A stretch of DNA of 64,000 bases from NCBI GenBank assembly GCA_027625915.1, contig JANTQA010000016.1, positions 3,663,001-3,727,000 of the forward strand, written 5' to 3'. The position numbers were made by a program, and so were the translations under genes. Under the pieces are notes generated by a model, which was not told the origin of the DNA, did not search any database, and was given only the letters and a program-made list of their open reading frames with translations. Shown here piece after piece: positions 24,611-36,175 of the stretch. This stretch comes from Anaeramoeba flamelloides (Eukaryota; Metamonada; Anaeramoebidae). Within the stretch, counting starts at the first letter, position 1, and each line of letters starts with the position of its first letter.

Positions 24611-26132
24611 GAATCTCAAATTTTAATTAAATTTTTGATTTTTATTTCTCACAAGCAAAAATTCAGTCACTTTGTGTTTTATTAAATTCAAAATTAGTTT
24701 TACAAGGCATATTCAAAAATGATAAACTTTGAAATTATTGTAAACTAGAAGATTTTTCGTTTGAAAATTTTTTAATTTTCCTGAAACAGTTTTAATGGGG
24801 TAAAATATCCCTTTTTCATACTTTATAAAATACATTTTTAGCCAAAAATACTTTTTTTTATAGTTGAAAAGAAAATTAATGCAATTTTTTTTTTTGTGAA
24901 GAATAAGAAGATTTGATTTAAGTGAATAAATAAAAGCCTTTGATCTTTGAAAAAATGATCTCTGAAAAAAAAATTAAATTTAAAATTAACCATTTTAGTA
25001 CATATTTTTTTTCAATTATCGATCGAAAAAAAAAGAATTCAAATAGTTTAAAAATGAATTATTTAAATTAACAAAAAATTGACATTTTTTGTTATTTTGG
25101 AGATAAGAAAAGATTAAATATTAAAATTCAAAATTTTAACTTTTGAAAAAAACAGAAAAAATTCCAAAATCTATTTTATTTTTAATGTTACTTTTATGAA
25201 GTATCAACTATCGAAAATTATCCGGTTATAATTATTTATTCAAACTATATTATTGAAAATGACATATTTATTAAATTTTGAGAAAAAAATTATAATTTAA
25301 ATTCAAAATTCATCTTTAAAATTAAACAAAAAATTCAAAATAAATTGTAATGTAAGAGATGTTTAGAGATGATATCTTTTTTCAAGACTTTAAATTGAAT
25401 GAGATTTTTAGTTTTTTTTACAAAGTAAATTTCCAAGTTATCTTGTTTTTTTAAAAAAGCATATATAATTTTTTGTAATTTGAGTTTATTTTCTTTTTTG
25501 GAAAGCATTAGAGAGAAAAAAAAAAACTACAGTGATAAAATTAATTTTTGGTGTGTCTTGTTCAACAAAAAATTGTTGTCTAAAAATAAAATTATTACTG
25601 TAAAATTTTGATTTAATCTGACAACCAAAAAATAATGGGGATTTTAAAAGATCTATTTCGTAATGAAAGCTAAGAGATTTGAATTCAGATTTTAGAAAAT
25701 TTCGTTTACTGATATTTGTTATTTAAATGGTAAAAAAATTCAGTTGATTATTTAGTTTTTCAATTCAGAAATCTGACTTCCATTTATGATTCTTATATCA
25801 CTGTAACCATGCCCTAAAAAATCAACAGGTTACCAAGTAAACAAATAGAGATCAAATATTTGGGTCCATTTCTTTTTGAAATTTCTGAAATATTCCTTTC
25901 ATTTAGGATTCTTAGTCCACCTAAAATATATCATTATATTCTAATAAAAAAGAATCAAATAAAAAAGGACCAAAGAGCTAAACCAAAATAACCAATAACA
26001 ATCTGTTTCCTTGAAAACTCTCTTGGTAGAAAAAAAAAATAAAAATAGGAATTAATGTGAAAATTAATTTCCATGTATTATTCCAAAGCTAGTCGTGCAA
26101 ATTTTGATGAAATCTTAATAAAAAAAATGAGT

Positions 26133-27701
26133 TTATTTTAGATTAATAGTGAATTGTAACTTTTTGGTTCTCATTATTAAAAAAAAAAGTCTATAATTGA
26201 CAAATGGTTCAAAATTGAAGCAAATTCTTATCATTTCAATTCTTCCAACTAAAGTATTTTTGGTTCGTGGGTACACATTAATAAAATAAAAATTAAGGGT
26301 GTGTGTTGAGAATTGTTTTAATCTCATTGTGCATGGTAAGTACTTTATTAAAAACAGTGCACCAGAAAATAACCACAAACAAACAATCAAAAAAAAAAAA
26401 AAAATGAAATTAAATTCAAACGCATTTGTTGAGCTATCACAATAACCACCGACACCATAATATCTATTCCTTTCACTGCAAACATTGCAATCAATTCCTT
26501 TGTTTAAATAATAGCTATCTTCAAAATTATTTTGTTTGCAGCATTCAAATTGTCTCATCTCCTCGAAGCATTGCTTATAACTACAAGTGCCAGGTGTTAA
26601 ATCTTGGTCATATAAGCAGCCGCTTTTTTCGATACAGCTCACGTATACTTGGGATTCTTCTTGGCAATCGACATTAGCAATTTTAACACATACCCCATCA
26701 TTTTGGTCATTATTACAGCTACAATAATATCCAATCGGACAAAATTTCTCTTTATCGTCGCAGGTTGCAAAGCTTTTGGTACATTTTTCATTTTGGCAAG
26801 CGAGGCCCATCACACAGGTGTCGCTTCTGCCGCACTGTTCGTTTTCAACCAACGAAGACTTTTTTTTACAATACCCAACAGTCCGATTCAAATTTAGATC
26901 GCAAACATAGCCAGCCTTACAGATTTGTCTAGTTTCTGTAAAGTAAGGCGTTAAATGGCTGTGGCACTCTTGGTCTTTCTTTAATTGCGAAATACATGTT
27001 TTTGTTACGGAATCACAAAACAATGCAACACCGCATTGATTGCCACCAGAATCCGAGGGATCACAAGCCACGCCAGGCGCAAATCCAACACACACACCAT
27101 TATGACAGCCCTTACTGAAACACTCCACATCAGCGTCACAGCTGTCCCCATTATCCCTGTATCCTGTGCACGTCTTGTTTAGACACAACTTGGCATAGCA
27201 CTCAGAATTAACGTCGCACTTGGAATACGTGTTGTCCAGTTCACATTTATGAGAAACCCCATTACAAAACAAATTCTCTAAACAATATACGCCATTTTGT
27301 TCATCACAAGACTCATTTAATTTATTATATTTTTTTAAATTACAAACAGAAAAACTGTCACTATTTGTTTGAATTGATCCAACAGTACTCATCTTTTTTG
27401 TTTCTGTTTGTTTTTGTAGGCATGTATTGGCTTCTGGTGCACAGAAGGAATCGGTCTTTTCTTCATCCAATTTTCCTTGGGCGCCGAAGTCTTGCGTTGT
27501 TCCGTCAATTACTTGAGATTTTTGGCTTTGTGCTTGGTCATTTTTACTATTATTTATGTTTTTTATTTTGTTAATTTTAGAACATTCATAAAAATTAAAG
27601 GAAAAAATTTGTTTGGTTTTGGTGGAATTGAAGGTGTCGAACCATAAATTAATTTCAAGAGTGACTAATAGAAAAACAATTATCAGAAATTTGTTGTTCA
27701 T
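26133..27701 (-). CDS. Cysteine-rich Dickkopf-N-like membrane protein, paralog 3 (complete)
   Basis: A 522-residue single-exon protein and the only family member here with a visible start. It has a signal peptide at about 1-22 (NKFLIIVFLLVTL), a low-complexity acidic/Asn-rich spacer to about 115, then about 35 cysteines between 120 and 421 in Dickkopf-N/EGF-like spacing (GDSCDADVECFSKGCHNGVC, GVALFCDSVTKTC, CVMGLACQNEKC, CPIGYYCSC). A membrane span follows at about 429-455 (FIFFFFLIVCLWLFSGALFL). The 60-odd residues after the span (to FTINLK) have no counterpart in paralog 1, which ends after a short tail. They may be genuine, or a last intron may begin at a GTACTT just after the span. Probable role: a secreted or surface adhesion or sensing protein. 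Function is not established by sequence. Confidence 0.83.
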   Translation of the reverse strand: MNNKFLIIVFLLVTLEINLWFDTFNSTKTKQIFSFNFYECSKINKIKNINNSKNDQAQSQKSQVIDGTTQDFGAQGKLDEEKTDSFCAPEANTCLQKQTETKKMSTVGSIQTNSDSFSVCNLKKYNKLNESCDEQNGVYCLENLFCNGVSHKCELDNTYSKCDVNSECYAKLCLNKTCTGYRDNGDSCDADVECFSKGCHNGVCVGFAPGVACDPSDSGGNQCGVALFCDSVTKTCISQLKKDQECHSHLTPYFTETRQICKAGYVCDLNLNRTVGYCKKKSSLVENEQCGRSDTCVMGLACQNEKCTKSFATCDDKEKFCPIGYYCSCNNDQNDGVCVKIANVDCQEESQVYVSCIEKSGCLYDQDLTPGTCSYKQCFEEMRQFECCKQNNFEDSYYLNKGIDCNVCSERNRYYGVGGYCDSSTNAFEFNFIFFFFLIVCLWLFSGALFLIKYLPCTMRLKQFSTHTLNFYFINVYPRTKNTLVGRIEMIRICFNFEPFVNYRLFFLIMRTKKLQFTINLK

Positions 27702-28456
27702 TGTCTCAAAGAGTTTTGGTACTTTGAAAAATTGAACAATTACAAAAAAATGAAAAATATAAGAACAAATTTCAAATCATTATTCAAAGATGTAAGCTGA
27801 CTTGAATTCAGACAGTGTTAGATTTTTCAAAGTTACTTTTCAAATTCACTCTGAGTCTCATTCATAGAATAATGAGAAAATTCCAAAAGTTTATAAAAAT
27901 TTTTTGGTTTGAAAATGAGTTTAAATTGCTTTTTTTATTGGTATAATTTTACTTTTTTTGAGCGAAATTTTGCCTATTTGCTAATTGTTTCATGCCCTCG
28001 AAGTACAGGAACAAATACAAAAAGATTTATTGAAAAATTCTGGAAAAGTGAAAATTCCGTTCATATTTTTATTTTTTTAATTTTGAGTAAAAAAAACTAT
28101 TTTACGAATTTAAGAACAGATGAAAAAAGTTAATGAGTTGTCTAATTGTTAAAAAAAAAATTGATTCCACTCACAAAAGTATTAAGAAATCTTGTTAAAA
28201 ATCTCAAAAAATTAGTATTTATGTTTTTTTCGTATATTTTCTTGTGAAATCGGAATAAAGTAAAACTTCATTTTTCTAATTATTCGTTGACAAAATGAGT
28301 TTTCACAGAAAAAGGTTGTGATTTGAATTACCCAATTATTTTATTAGATACTTTTTGATGATATCAATCTCGAAGAATACAAAATAACCCAATTGCCTTT
28401 CAAATACAATTTCAAATTTGAATTGTTAAGAAAAGATTATTAGATCTAGAATCTAT

Positions 28457-28682
28457 TTATAATCGTAAAATAATAAGAATCAAAATTTTCATTCAACTTT
28501 CTAAAATAATCACATATCAAGAAATAAAACAAATCATCAAAGTCCCAATTATAGTGAGAAAATTAATAATTTATCTGAATAAAAGACTTTAAAAAATTGA
28601 AATATTTCATAGATTTATAAAATTTTTTTATCGAAAGCTGAATGAAAATTTGGTTCAATTTATTTTGTAACAAATGGTATAA
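28457..28682. mobile_element. MITE family B, copy 1
   Basis: The ends are inverted repeats of about 45 bp. The left contains AAAATTTTCATTCAACTTTC, and the right gives CAAATTTTCATTCAGCTTTC on the opposite strand, flanked by matching outer parts (TTACAAAATAAATTGAACC). Three other copies have the same ends (42511-42735, 48521-48762 and 49120-49320). Non-coding. Confidence 0.65.
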
Positions 28683-29070
28683 ACTAAAATATTTGAAAGA
28701 GAATCTTGTAATTAACAATTGTAAAGTCACAAACAAGAAAAAAATCAATTGAAAAATATTTTCAATCGTTGAAATTTTTTTGTAATTTCTTTTGCTTTAA
28801 TCTTTTTTCATTCGAAATTTTGTTAACAAAAAAAACAATTTATTTTTTTTTTTGAAAACTTTGTTGACATATCAAAAACTATCTCGGTTTAATTATTTAA
28901 ATACATCACTCTTTACTGGGAATTGTTTTGGGGTTTCTTTGCAAACCGATCTGAACAAAAAACTTTAATAAATATTTTTTTCATTACCGTAAGATATTTT
29001 GACATCACATAGTAAATTTGTTTGGTTTATTGGTTACAATCAAATGCCATTCGAATATTGTAGGTTCTTA

Positions 29071-29095
29071 ATATATATATATATATATATATATA
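29071..29095. repeat. AT dinucleotide microsatellite
   Basis: An uninterrupted run of alternating A and T in non-coding DNA. Confidence 0.9.
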
Positions 29096-31025
29096 AATTT
29101 GAAAAAAAAATAATAATTCTAGTTTATCATATTAAAATTTGTTATTTTTTTGAACAAAAGATTTTTTTAAATTTTAAATGAAATAAAAATGGTCTCAGAA
29201 TTCTTAGAATGAGATTATTTGTAATGAAAATAAATAATTTTTGGTATTTTTTATTTTTATTTTTATTCTCTTTTTTTAAATTTGAATTTGAATTATTTTA
29301 TTTTGGAATTGCTGATTTTTTTGTTTATCATATATTAAAGTTGAAGAGGAAACCACATTATGTAAATGGGACAAATAAGTAGATTTTAAGCTGTGGTCAT
29401 AATGGTTTTGAATGGAGTTCATTTTAGAATAAAAGATAATAGTTACACTTTACTCGCGGTATTATATTATGGTAATTATTACTTGTGGTGGTATTTAATT
29501 TTTGAAAATTTGATAACTTCATTAAGGGTGATTTTAAAAAAAAATAAAAACCAATAAATTTTTTCTGAAAAATGAAAAATAATTGATAAAATATATATAA
29601 AAATAATTATTATCCTTTAAATGTCAAAGCTCTGTATCACTTTTATTAACCCTAAAAACATTAATAAAACAAAATGTTCCTTTTTTCTTTGGCTTTTCTC
29701 CGTTTTCAGTTCTAATTTTTTTTATCTCAACCTAATAGAAATTTAACATTTTTCTTACATTCAACATAAATAAACTATGTTTAAGCGTTTTCCCAATTAC
29801 ATTCAAGAATAGTTTATTTAGAAAATTCAAATTTTATCTTAGAACAAAAATAATTTCTTAGTAAATTATTTAAACGACTTAAAAAATTTAATGATTATAA
29901 CTGCTCTTCATAAAAAAATCAAATTATTTTCCAATCGGTTAAATAAATAATTTTTTTTGGTTTACCAAAAGAATAATCTCAAAAAAAAAAAAAAATAAAA
30001 TAAACATTTTTTATTCATATTCCTGGTAACAAAGACTTGTTATTATTATTGAACGACCGAAATGGAAATAAGCAAGAAATTTTTTTTTTGATATACCAAA
30101 TCGAATTTTAGTCTTATTTTACTAATCAAATTATTTAAGAGACATTTGTAGAAAAGTTGAACAAGATATAATGAATTATTTATGAGGTTAATTTATTTCG
30201 TTCTTCAATTAATTTAATAATTTGTTTTCTTTTAAAGATATCTATGAAAAATCATCTTGAACTTTTTTTATACCTATCACTTTTTTAACCAAATTGTAAT
30301 ATGTTATATAACACCACTTTATTTCCAAAAAAAACATAGGTTTTTATTTCAGGACTAGATAATCATACTTTTAAAAAAAAAAAGATTAGTGAATATGATT
30401 TTATTGGATTCTCTCTACTAAAAACAAATTATAGTATCAATTTAAAAACTAAACAAATTAGCCTCAAAGAATAATTCTTTATATTATTTTCAATGAATCA
30501 ACAAAAAAAATTAATTCTCCTTGATAATCAAAATCAAATATGATGTTTTGGTGATTTCAAAAATATTCAATTTTTTCAACAAATTTTTTCATAAATGGAT
30601 TATTCAAACAAAACAGTAACCAAAAGATAGTATGAAAAAAAAATGTTCTTGCCTTTAGTCCTCCATGTTTTTTTAAATTATTTATTATATAGTTCCTGAA
30701 GGTTGCTTATTTTTCATTTCTGGTAACAATTCTAAAAGATAATTTCAAAAGATAAACAGGGTTTAAATTTTACTTTGATCTTGTAAATATTTTCTTTTTT
30801 GTAATTTGAAAGAAGATACCTAAATGATTTTATTTTCAACAAACAGAACTTATTTCTGTTTTGAATTATGGTTGAGTTTATCAGTGCTTATCAAAATTTA
30901 AAAATTAAGAACAAAAAGCATGTAATTTAAACCAAAAGTCTTTGATTAAAAAAAATTACTTGCTTTTTAAATTCTATTCTCTCGATTCTAGAAATCTGAA
31001 CGGAAAAAGAAAGTATTGTTCAACT

Positions 31026-34000
31026 ATGGTCAAGTTGAGAAACTTTTTGTGAGTTGAAAGGGAATGAAAATAAAATTTTTTCCATTTTTTAGGATCTTTA
31101 ATTCGATAAATTCCCCAAATTTCCAATCAAAAGAGTTTGTGAAAATTTTTGTTCGCATGAGAAAAAAGAAAAAAGAAACTATTCGAAGAGTGTTTGCTAA
31201 CAATTTACAACTTAATGAAGGGTATGTTAGTAATCAAGTCACAAATTCAAAATATAATTGGTGGTCTTTTATTCCGTTAAATTTGTGGGAGCAATTTGGG
31301 TAACAATATTTTTCTTTTTGTTTTTCTTTTTTCTTGCAAACAAACACCCCATTTCTTGAGGGTATTTATTGAAACACAAGAAACTCATTCTTTAATTTTG
31401 ATTTTCTATTCGATTTTGGATTCAAACAAATGCTGTTTCTGAACTGAATCAATCAATTAATAATCAATCAATTAATCAACCAATTCTCAACAAATTAATA
31501 AAACAAGACGATTTATGAACCAATATTTTTTAATAATTGCAACCTTACAACTCTGGACTGAAATCGCACCTGTTGATCCCGAAACGATTTGGGGTCCGCT
31601 GTCTTTTATCTTCTTATTATCTGCATTCAAATCAGGCTTTGACGATTTGAATCGGCACAGGGTCGACAAAAAAGCCAATCAACGGATCTTTCATATTATT
31701 CGAGATGGTGAGCCAAGGGATGTGATGTCTCAAAATATTCGGATTGGCGATATTGTATATTTAGAAGAAAACATGGAGGCTCCTTGTGATTTGGTTTTGT
31801 TGTCAAGTTCAAATGAAGACGGATCTTGCTATATCCAAACAGCAAATCTTGATGGAGAAACGGATTACAAAACAAGAGTTGCTCTGCAAAGTACAAGTCT
31901 TTTAAAAACGGAAGATTCCCTATCACAGTTTAAAGTAAAAGATCTAATTTCCACACTTTTCATTAGAAAATATTTCTTCTCATCCTTTTCTTTTTCGTTC
32001 GAAATCATTTTCCTTTTTCCTCGTTTTCCTTTTCATTTTCATTTTCTTTTTCTTTTTCAAATTTTTTCTATTCGCTACTTATTAACTTGGCTTTGTGTTC
32101 TCTTGTTTCACAAAAATAATATATAAATCCCAAAAACAAAAAAGGGTTTAGTTGAATGTAAACCACCAAACCCCGAAATTTATCTTTTTAACTCAAGACT
32201 CAAAATGAAACCAGAAGACACCGACGAAGATTTTTTATCACTAACAGTCAAGCATACAATTTTCCAAGGCGTTCATTTAAAAAATACAAAGTACATTTAC
32301 GGACTCACCGTTTACACAGGAAACGAAACAAAGCTTGGAATGAATATATTACCACCAGAGTCAAAATGGACAAAGATCGATCGTCAAATTAATAATATGA
32401 CTATTGTTATCTTCTGTATTCAGTTTCTTTTGGTTCTAATCTTAGGAACTCTTGGCGTGCTTTGGAAGTCAAAAAAAGGGAAGAAAGTAAGAGAATATTT
32501 ATTCCAAAACTTGTTTTCAATTTCTATTGATCAAAACCTTCAAGGGTAGTATCATCTCATAGATTCCAATACTCGCCAATTATATTGTTATACTATATCC
32601 ATAAAAGAAATTGTTGTGTGGTGAAAATTGATTTCTATTTGTTTAAAAAAAAAAATTCAACATAAAAAATTACAAATAAGTGTGATCAAACTCGGAATTT
32701 GTCCAGTAAAATAATGAAAAATGTTTAATTGGGGTTGAATTTCTTTAAAACAAAAAAAAAAAAAACAAATGTATTCAACTTCTACACTTATAAAAAGTAA
32801 AAATATGATTCGAAAAGAAAGAAAATTATTACTATTTTTAAAATAAAGCATGCAGAAAAGTTAAATCCGTGTTTCAAAATAAAAAGCGTGTTTTTTTTTC
32901 AAGAAGATCTATACATCAGCCAATCAAAGAAATTGGCAATAAAGCCTAATTAAATATAGTACTGATTTCACAAAGTTCTATTATTCATAAAGAAATCCTA
33001 AAAATAAAGGATCAAAATGCAAAATTTATCTCAAAAAATAGAGTAAATTTTTATGAAAATTTTAATCAAAAAAAATACAAAAAATTTCAAAAAAATTAAG
33101 AATATTATGGAAAATTTTCAACTATTTGTATTTATAATTTAAATTTTACTGAAAATATCAAGGGGTTTACCTTCGAAATTGATTTTAACTTAGGTATACT
33201 ATTTGGGTAGTAAATTGGAGGTTGCATTGGAGCAAGAAGAAAAAAAAGCAGGGATTATATTTTGAAACATGGATTATAGTCGTTGTGTATGCATTATTTT
33301 GATCACTTTACTGCATTTTTTTTCAATAAAGTAATGGGAAATCTAAACTCCATTTCAAAAATTGTGACTAACCTGAAATAATAAATTGAATATAAATCCC
33401 ATTCCAAAAATTTTGACACACCCAAAATCAAAAATAGTCAAAAAAAAACCCTAATTTATTATATTTTTCCAAACCTAATATAAAACCGCATTCAAGTTGA
33501 ATAGAATTAATGTTTTTATAAGTAATCATTTTAATCCAAATAAAAGAAAAGGATATAAAACGAAAAATTCAAAATTGGTGATTCCAAAATGTTGAAAAAA
33601 GCTGAACCAAAAAAATGTATTGGTTAATTTGTTGAAATTTCACCAACAATTGTTGATCGATCAAATGGTAAGATACCATCAACCAATTGTATGTTATTTT
33701 CCAATTTAACAAACTCAACACTAACCTTCTATCAACCATCGAAAAAAATTTTCCAGATCTAAGGAAAATACTTATGTAACTGGAAAAAAGGAAATGAAAA
33801 CAAAAAACAAAAAAGACAAAAAATGAAAATAGTTTGTAAAATCAAAATTATTTCAAAATTGAATGTAAATTGTAGTATTGTTATTCTTTCAACTGTTTAA
33901 ACTGTACCCAAAATTTTGGAATTTAGTTTACTTGTTGAAAAAAAGTTTATGTGAGGTCCAAAATAGGGAAATTTTATTTTTTCAAATTTCAGGGATTGTA

Positions 34001-36136
34001 ATCCTTAAGGGATGTAAAAACAAAATTTTTGTTTATAAGATAAAATATTTTTTTTTTACTTTTGTCTCTAATCACCCAAACCACATGTTTTATTTAGGCA
34101 TTATATTGAATTTTATTTTGAAAACCCTGCTATAAATTTTAAATGGAAAAAGTAAAAAATTTTATTCTTCAAAAAAGTGTGAAATTACCAACTAAAAAAT
34201 TGAAAAAAATAAATTAAAATCTAATAATATGATTTCGAATTAAAAATTATTATAATAAATTAAATAATGTAAATCAAAAAAAAAAAAACACTAATATGGC
34301 CATTGTAAAAAAGTGAATACTTTTTTTTTTTTATTAGATTGACCAAATTAAAACATTTTTAAAGTTTTCTATTTTAATAAAGTGTGGAATTTTCAAAAAA
34401 AAAGAAATTTTCTTAAGATTCCAACCACTACAACACATTTAAATGTTTATTCCTCACTTTATTAAAATAGAAAACTTTCAAAAAGTTTTGATTCTCGAAA
34501 ATTTTTCACATTTTTAGAACGGCTGTATATAAAAACATCAAGTTTTGGCACTAGTACCCTTCAACCAAGTTAAACTATTTATTGATATAGAAGCCATTTC
34601 TAAAAAAGAGGGGCAAATTTATTTTAAAATATACTTATTAAACTTAATTTTAATAAGTTTTTTTCAAATATCCCAAATTATTAACAACCATTTATTATTT
34701 CTTCATAATAATAAAATTTGTTTGTTAGTATGACATTACATTAATAAAAAATATCAAATTTTCGGATCTCGATTTTATCTGATATTTTTTAGGGGTGAAA
34801 ATTGCTATTTATTCTTTTATTTTTGATTGAAAAAATCGTTTTCATAAGATTCTTTAATCTCGAAATTTTTTCCAAACGAATGTAAGGCTTATAACTGTAT
34901 TTTATTGTTTAAAAAATCTTTTGTTTCCTTATCCGTTACCCATTTTTTATTGAAATTTGTAGTACATTGTTATCACCAAAAAAAGTGCTATTTTTTTTTT
35001 TTCATTTTTTGGAAATATTTTGATAAACTTATTTTGGAATACCAACCATAGTCATTGGTTTCAATCAGTATTAATATTTCTCTTAATTTTAAATTACAAT
35101 TTTAAGAATAGAAAGATCAGTAATCTGATTTTTTTTGAAATGTAAAAAAAAATCCCCCTCTTTTTTGGAAATATCTTTGATATAATATGGTTTTATTAAA
35201 TAATAATAATAAATATTTATATTGTTTTATTTATTGTTAATTTGTTAATATAAGTAATAGGAGTTTTACTAAATATTAATATAATTATTTTTCCTTTTTA
35301 ATAATAATTGTTTTTCAATAAATTACTAAATAGTTTTTATAAAAACATTTTTATCATTGTTATTATTATTTCTTTAACCTATAGATTTTTTATTTATATT
35401 ATCCAAAATATGAAAGATGGTACCAGCCATTGATAATTCCATTAAGATTTTTATTATTAATTTCACTTATGATCCCAATTTCTGTGAAAGTAACTTTAGA
35501 CATTTGTAAATCATTATATGCATTATTTATTGATTGGGATTTGAAAATGTGGGATTATGAAAATAACATAGGTGCGATTGCGAATAACACATCTATTAGT
35601 GAAGATTTAGGACAAATAGAATATATTTTTAGTGACAAAACAGGGACATTAACTGAAAATATTATGGAATTTAAAAAATGCAGTATTGGTGGTGTTTCGT
35701 ATGGAAACAAGTACGCACATTCTTCTGCCCTAGAAGAGCCTGAACTTTATAAAGCAATTCAAAAACGTGAGCCAGAAGTTTTATTATTTTTTCTGAATTT
35801 GGCATTGAATAATACTATTGTTCCAATCAAAATTGATAATAAAAAAACACATTCTTCTTTCCTAGAGGAAGATGAGCAAATTAATTACAAGCAAAAAAAA
35901 AAATTTAAAAATATTGAAATTGATTCAGAGATTGGAAATGAAAAAGAACATCATAATGATGATATAGAACTTTATTCAGATTCTAATAAAACAAACTCTG
36001 ATTTAGATCAATATTCAAATTTGAATACTCAATCAAATAAAAATAAGAAGAAAGGGAACGGGAAGAATATCAAAAATATTAACATTAATATCAATAATAA
36101 TATTAATATTAATAATAAGAATAAGAATAAGAATAA

Positions 36137-36175
<39 letters not shown>

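Larger units (their letters stand above)
22828..26132. other. Spacer between paralogs 2 and 3, mostly repeats
   Basis: Holds family F copy 1 and a 9-bp tandem array. No open frame on either strand resembles a gene. A first exon for paralog 2 could lie here but was not identified. Confidence 0.5.
27702..31025. other. Intergenic, no gene seen
   Basis: 3.3 kb of AT-rich DNA upstream of the P4-ATPase and of paralog 3 (divergent genes, so both promoters should lie here). Contains one family B MITE (28457-28682) and an AT microsatellite at 29071-29095. The open frame at 27909-28133 is not supported by anything. Confidence 0.5.
32487..35384 (+). other. Large P4-ATPase intron (2898 nt) filled by a repeat
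   Basis: Donor GTAAGA after KSKKGKK; acceptor CCTATAG before IFYLYYPKYERWYQPL. The junction restores the expected order of membrane helices 3 and 4. About three quarters of the intron is family A copy 2, itself carrying a MITE. Open frames inside (33878-34135 and 34545-34733) are not conserved in the other repeat copies. Confidence 0.85.
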
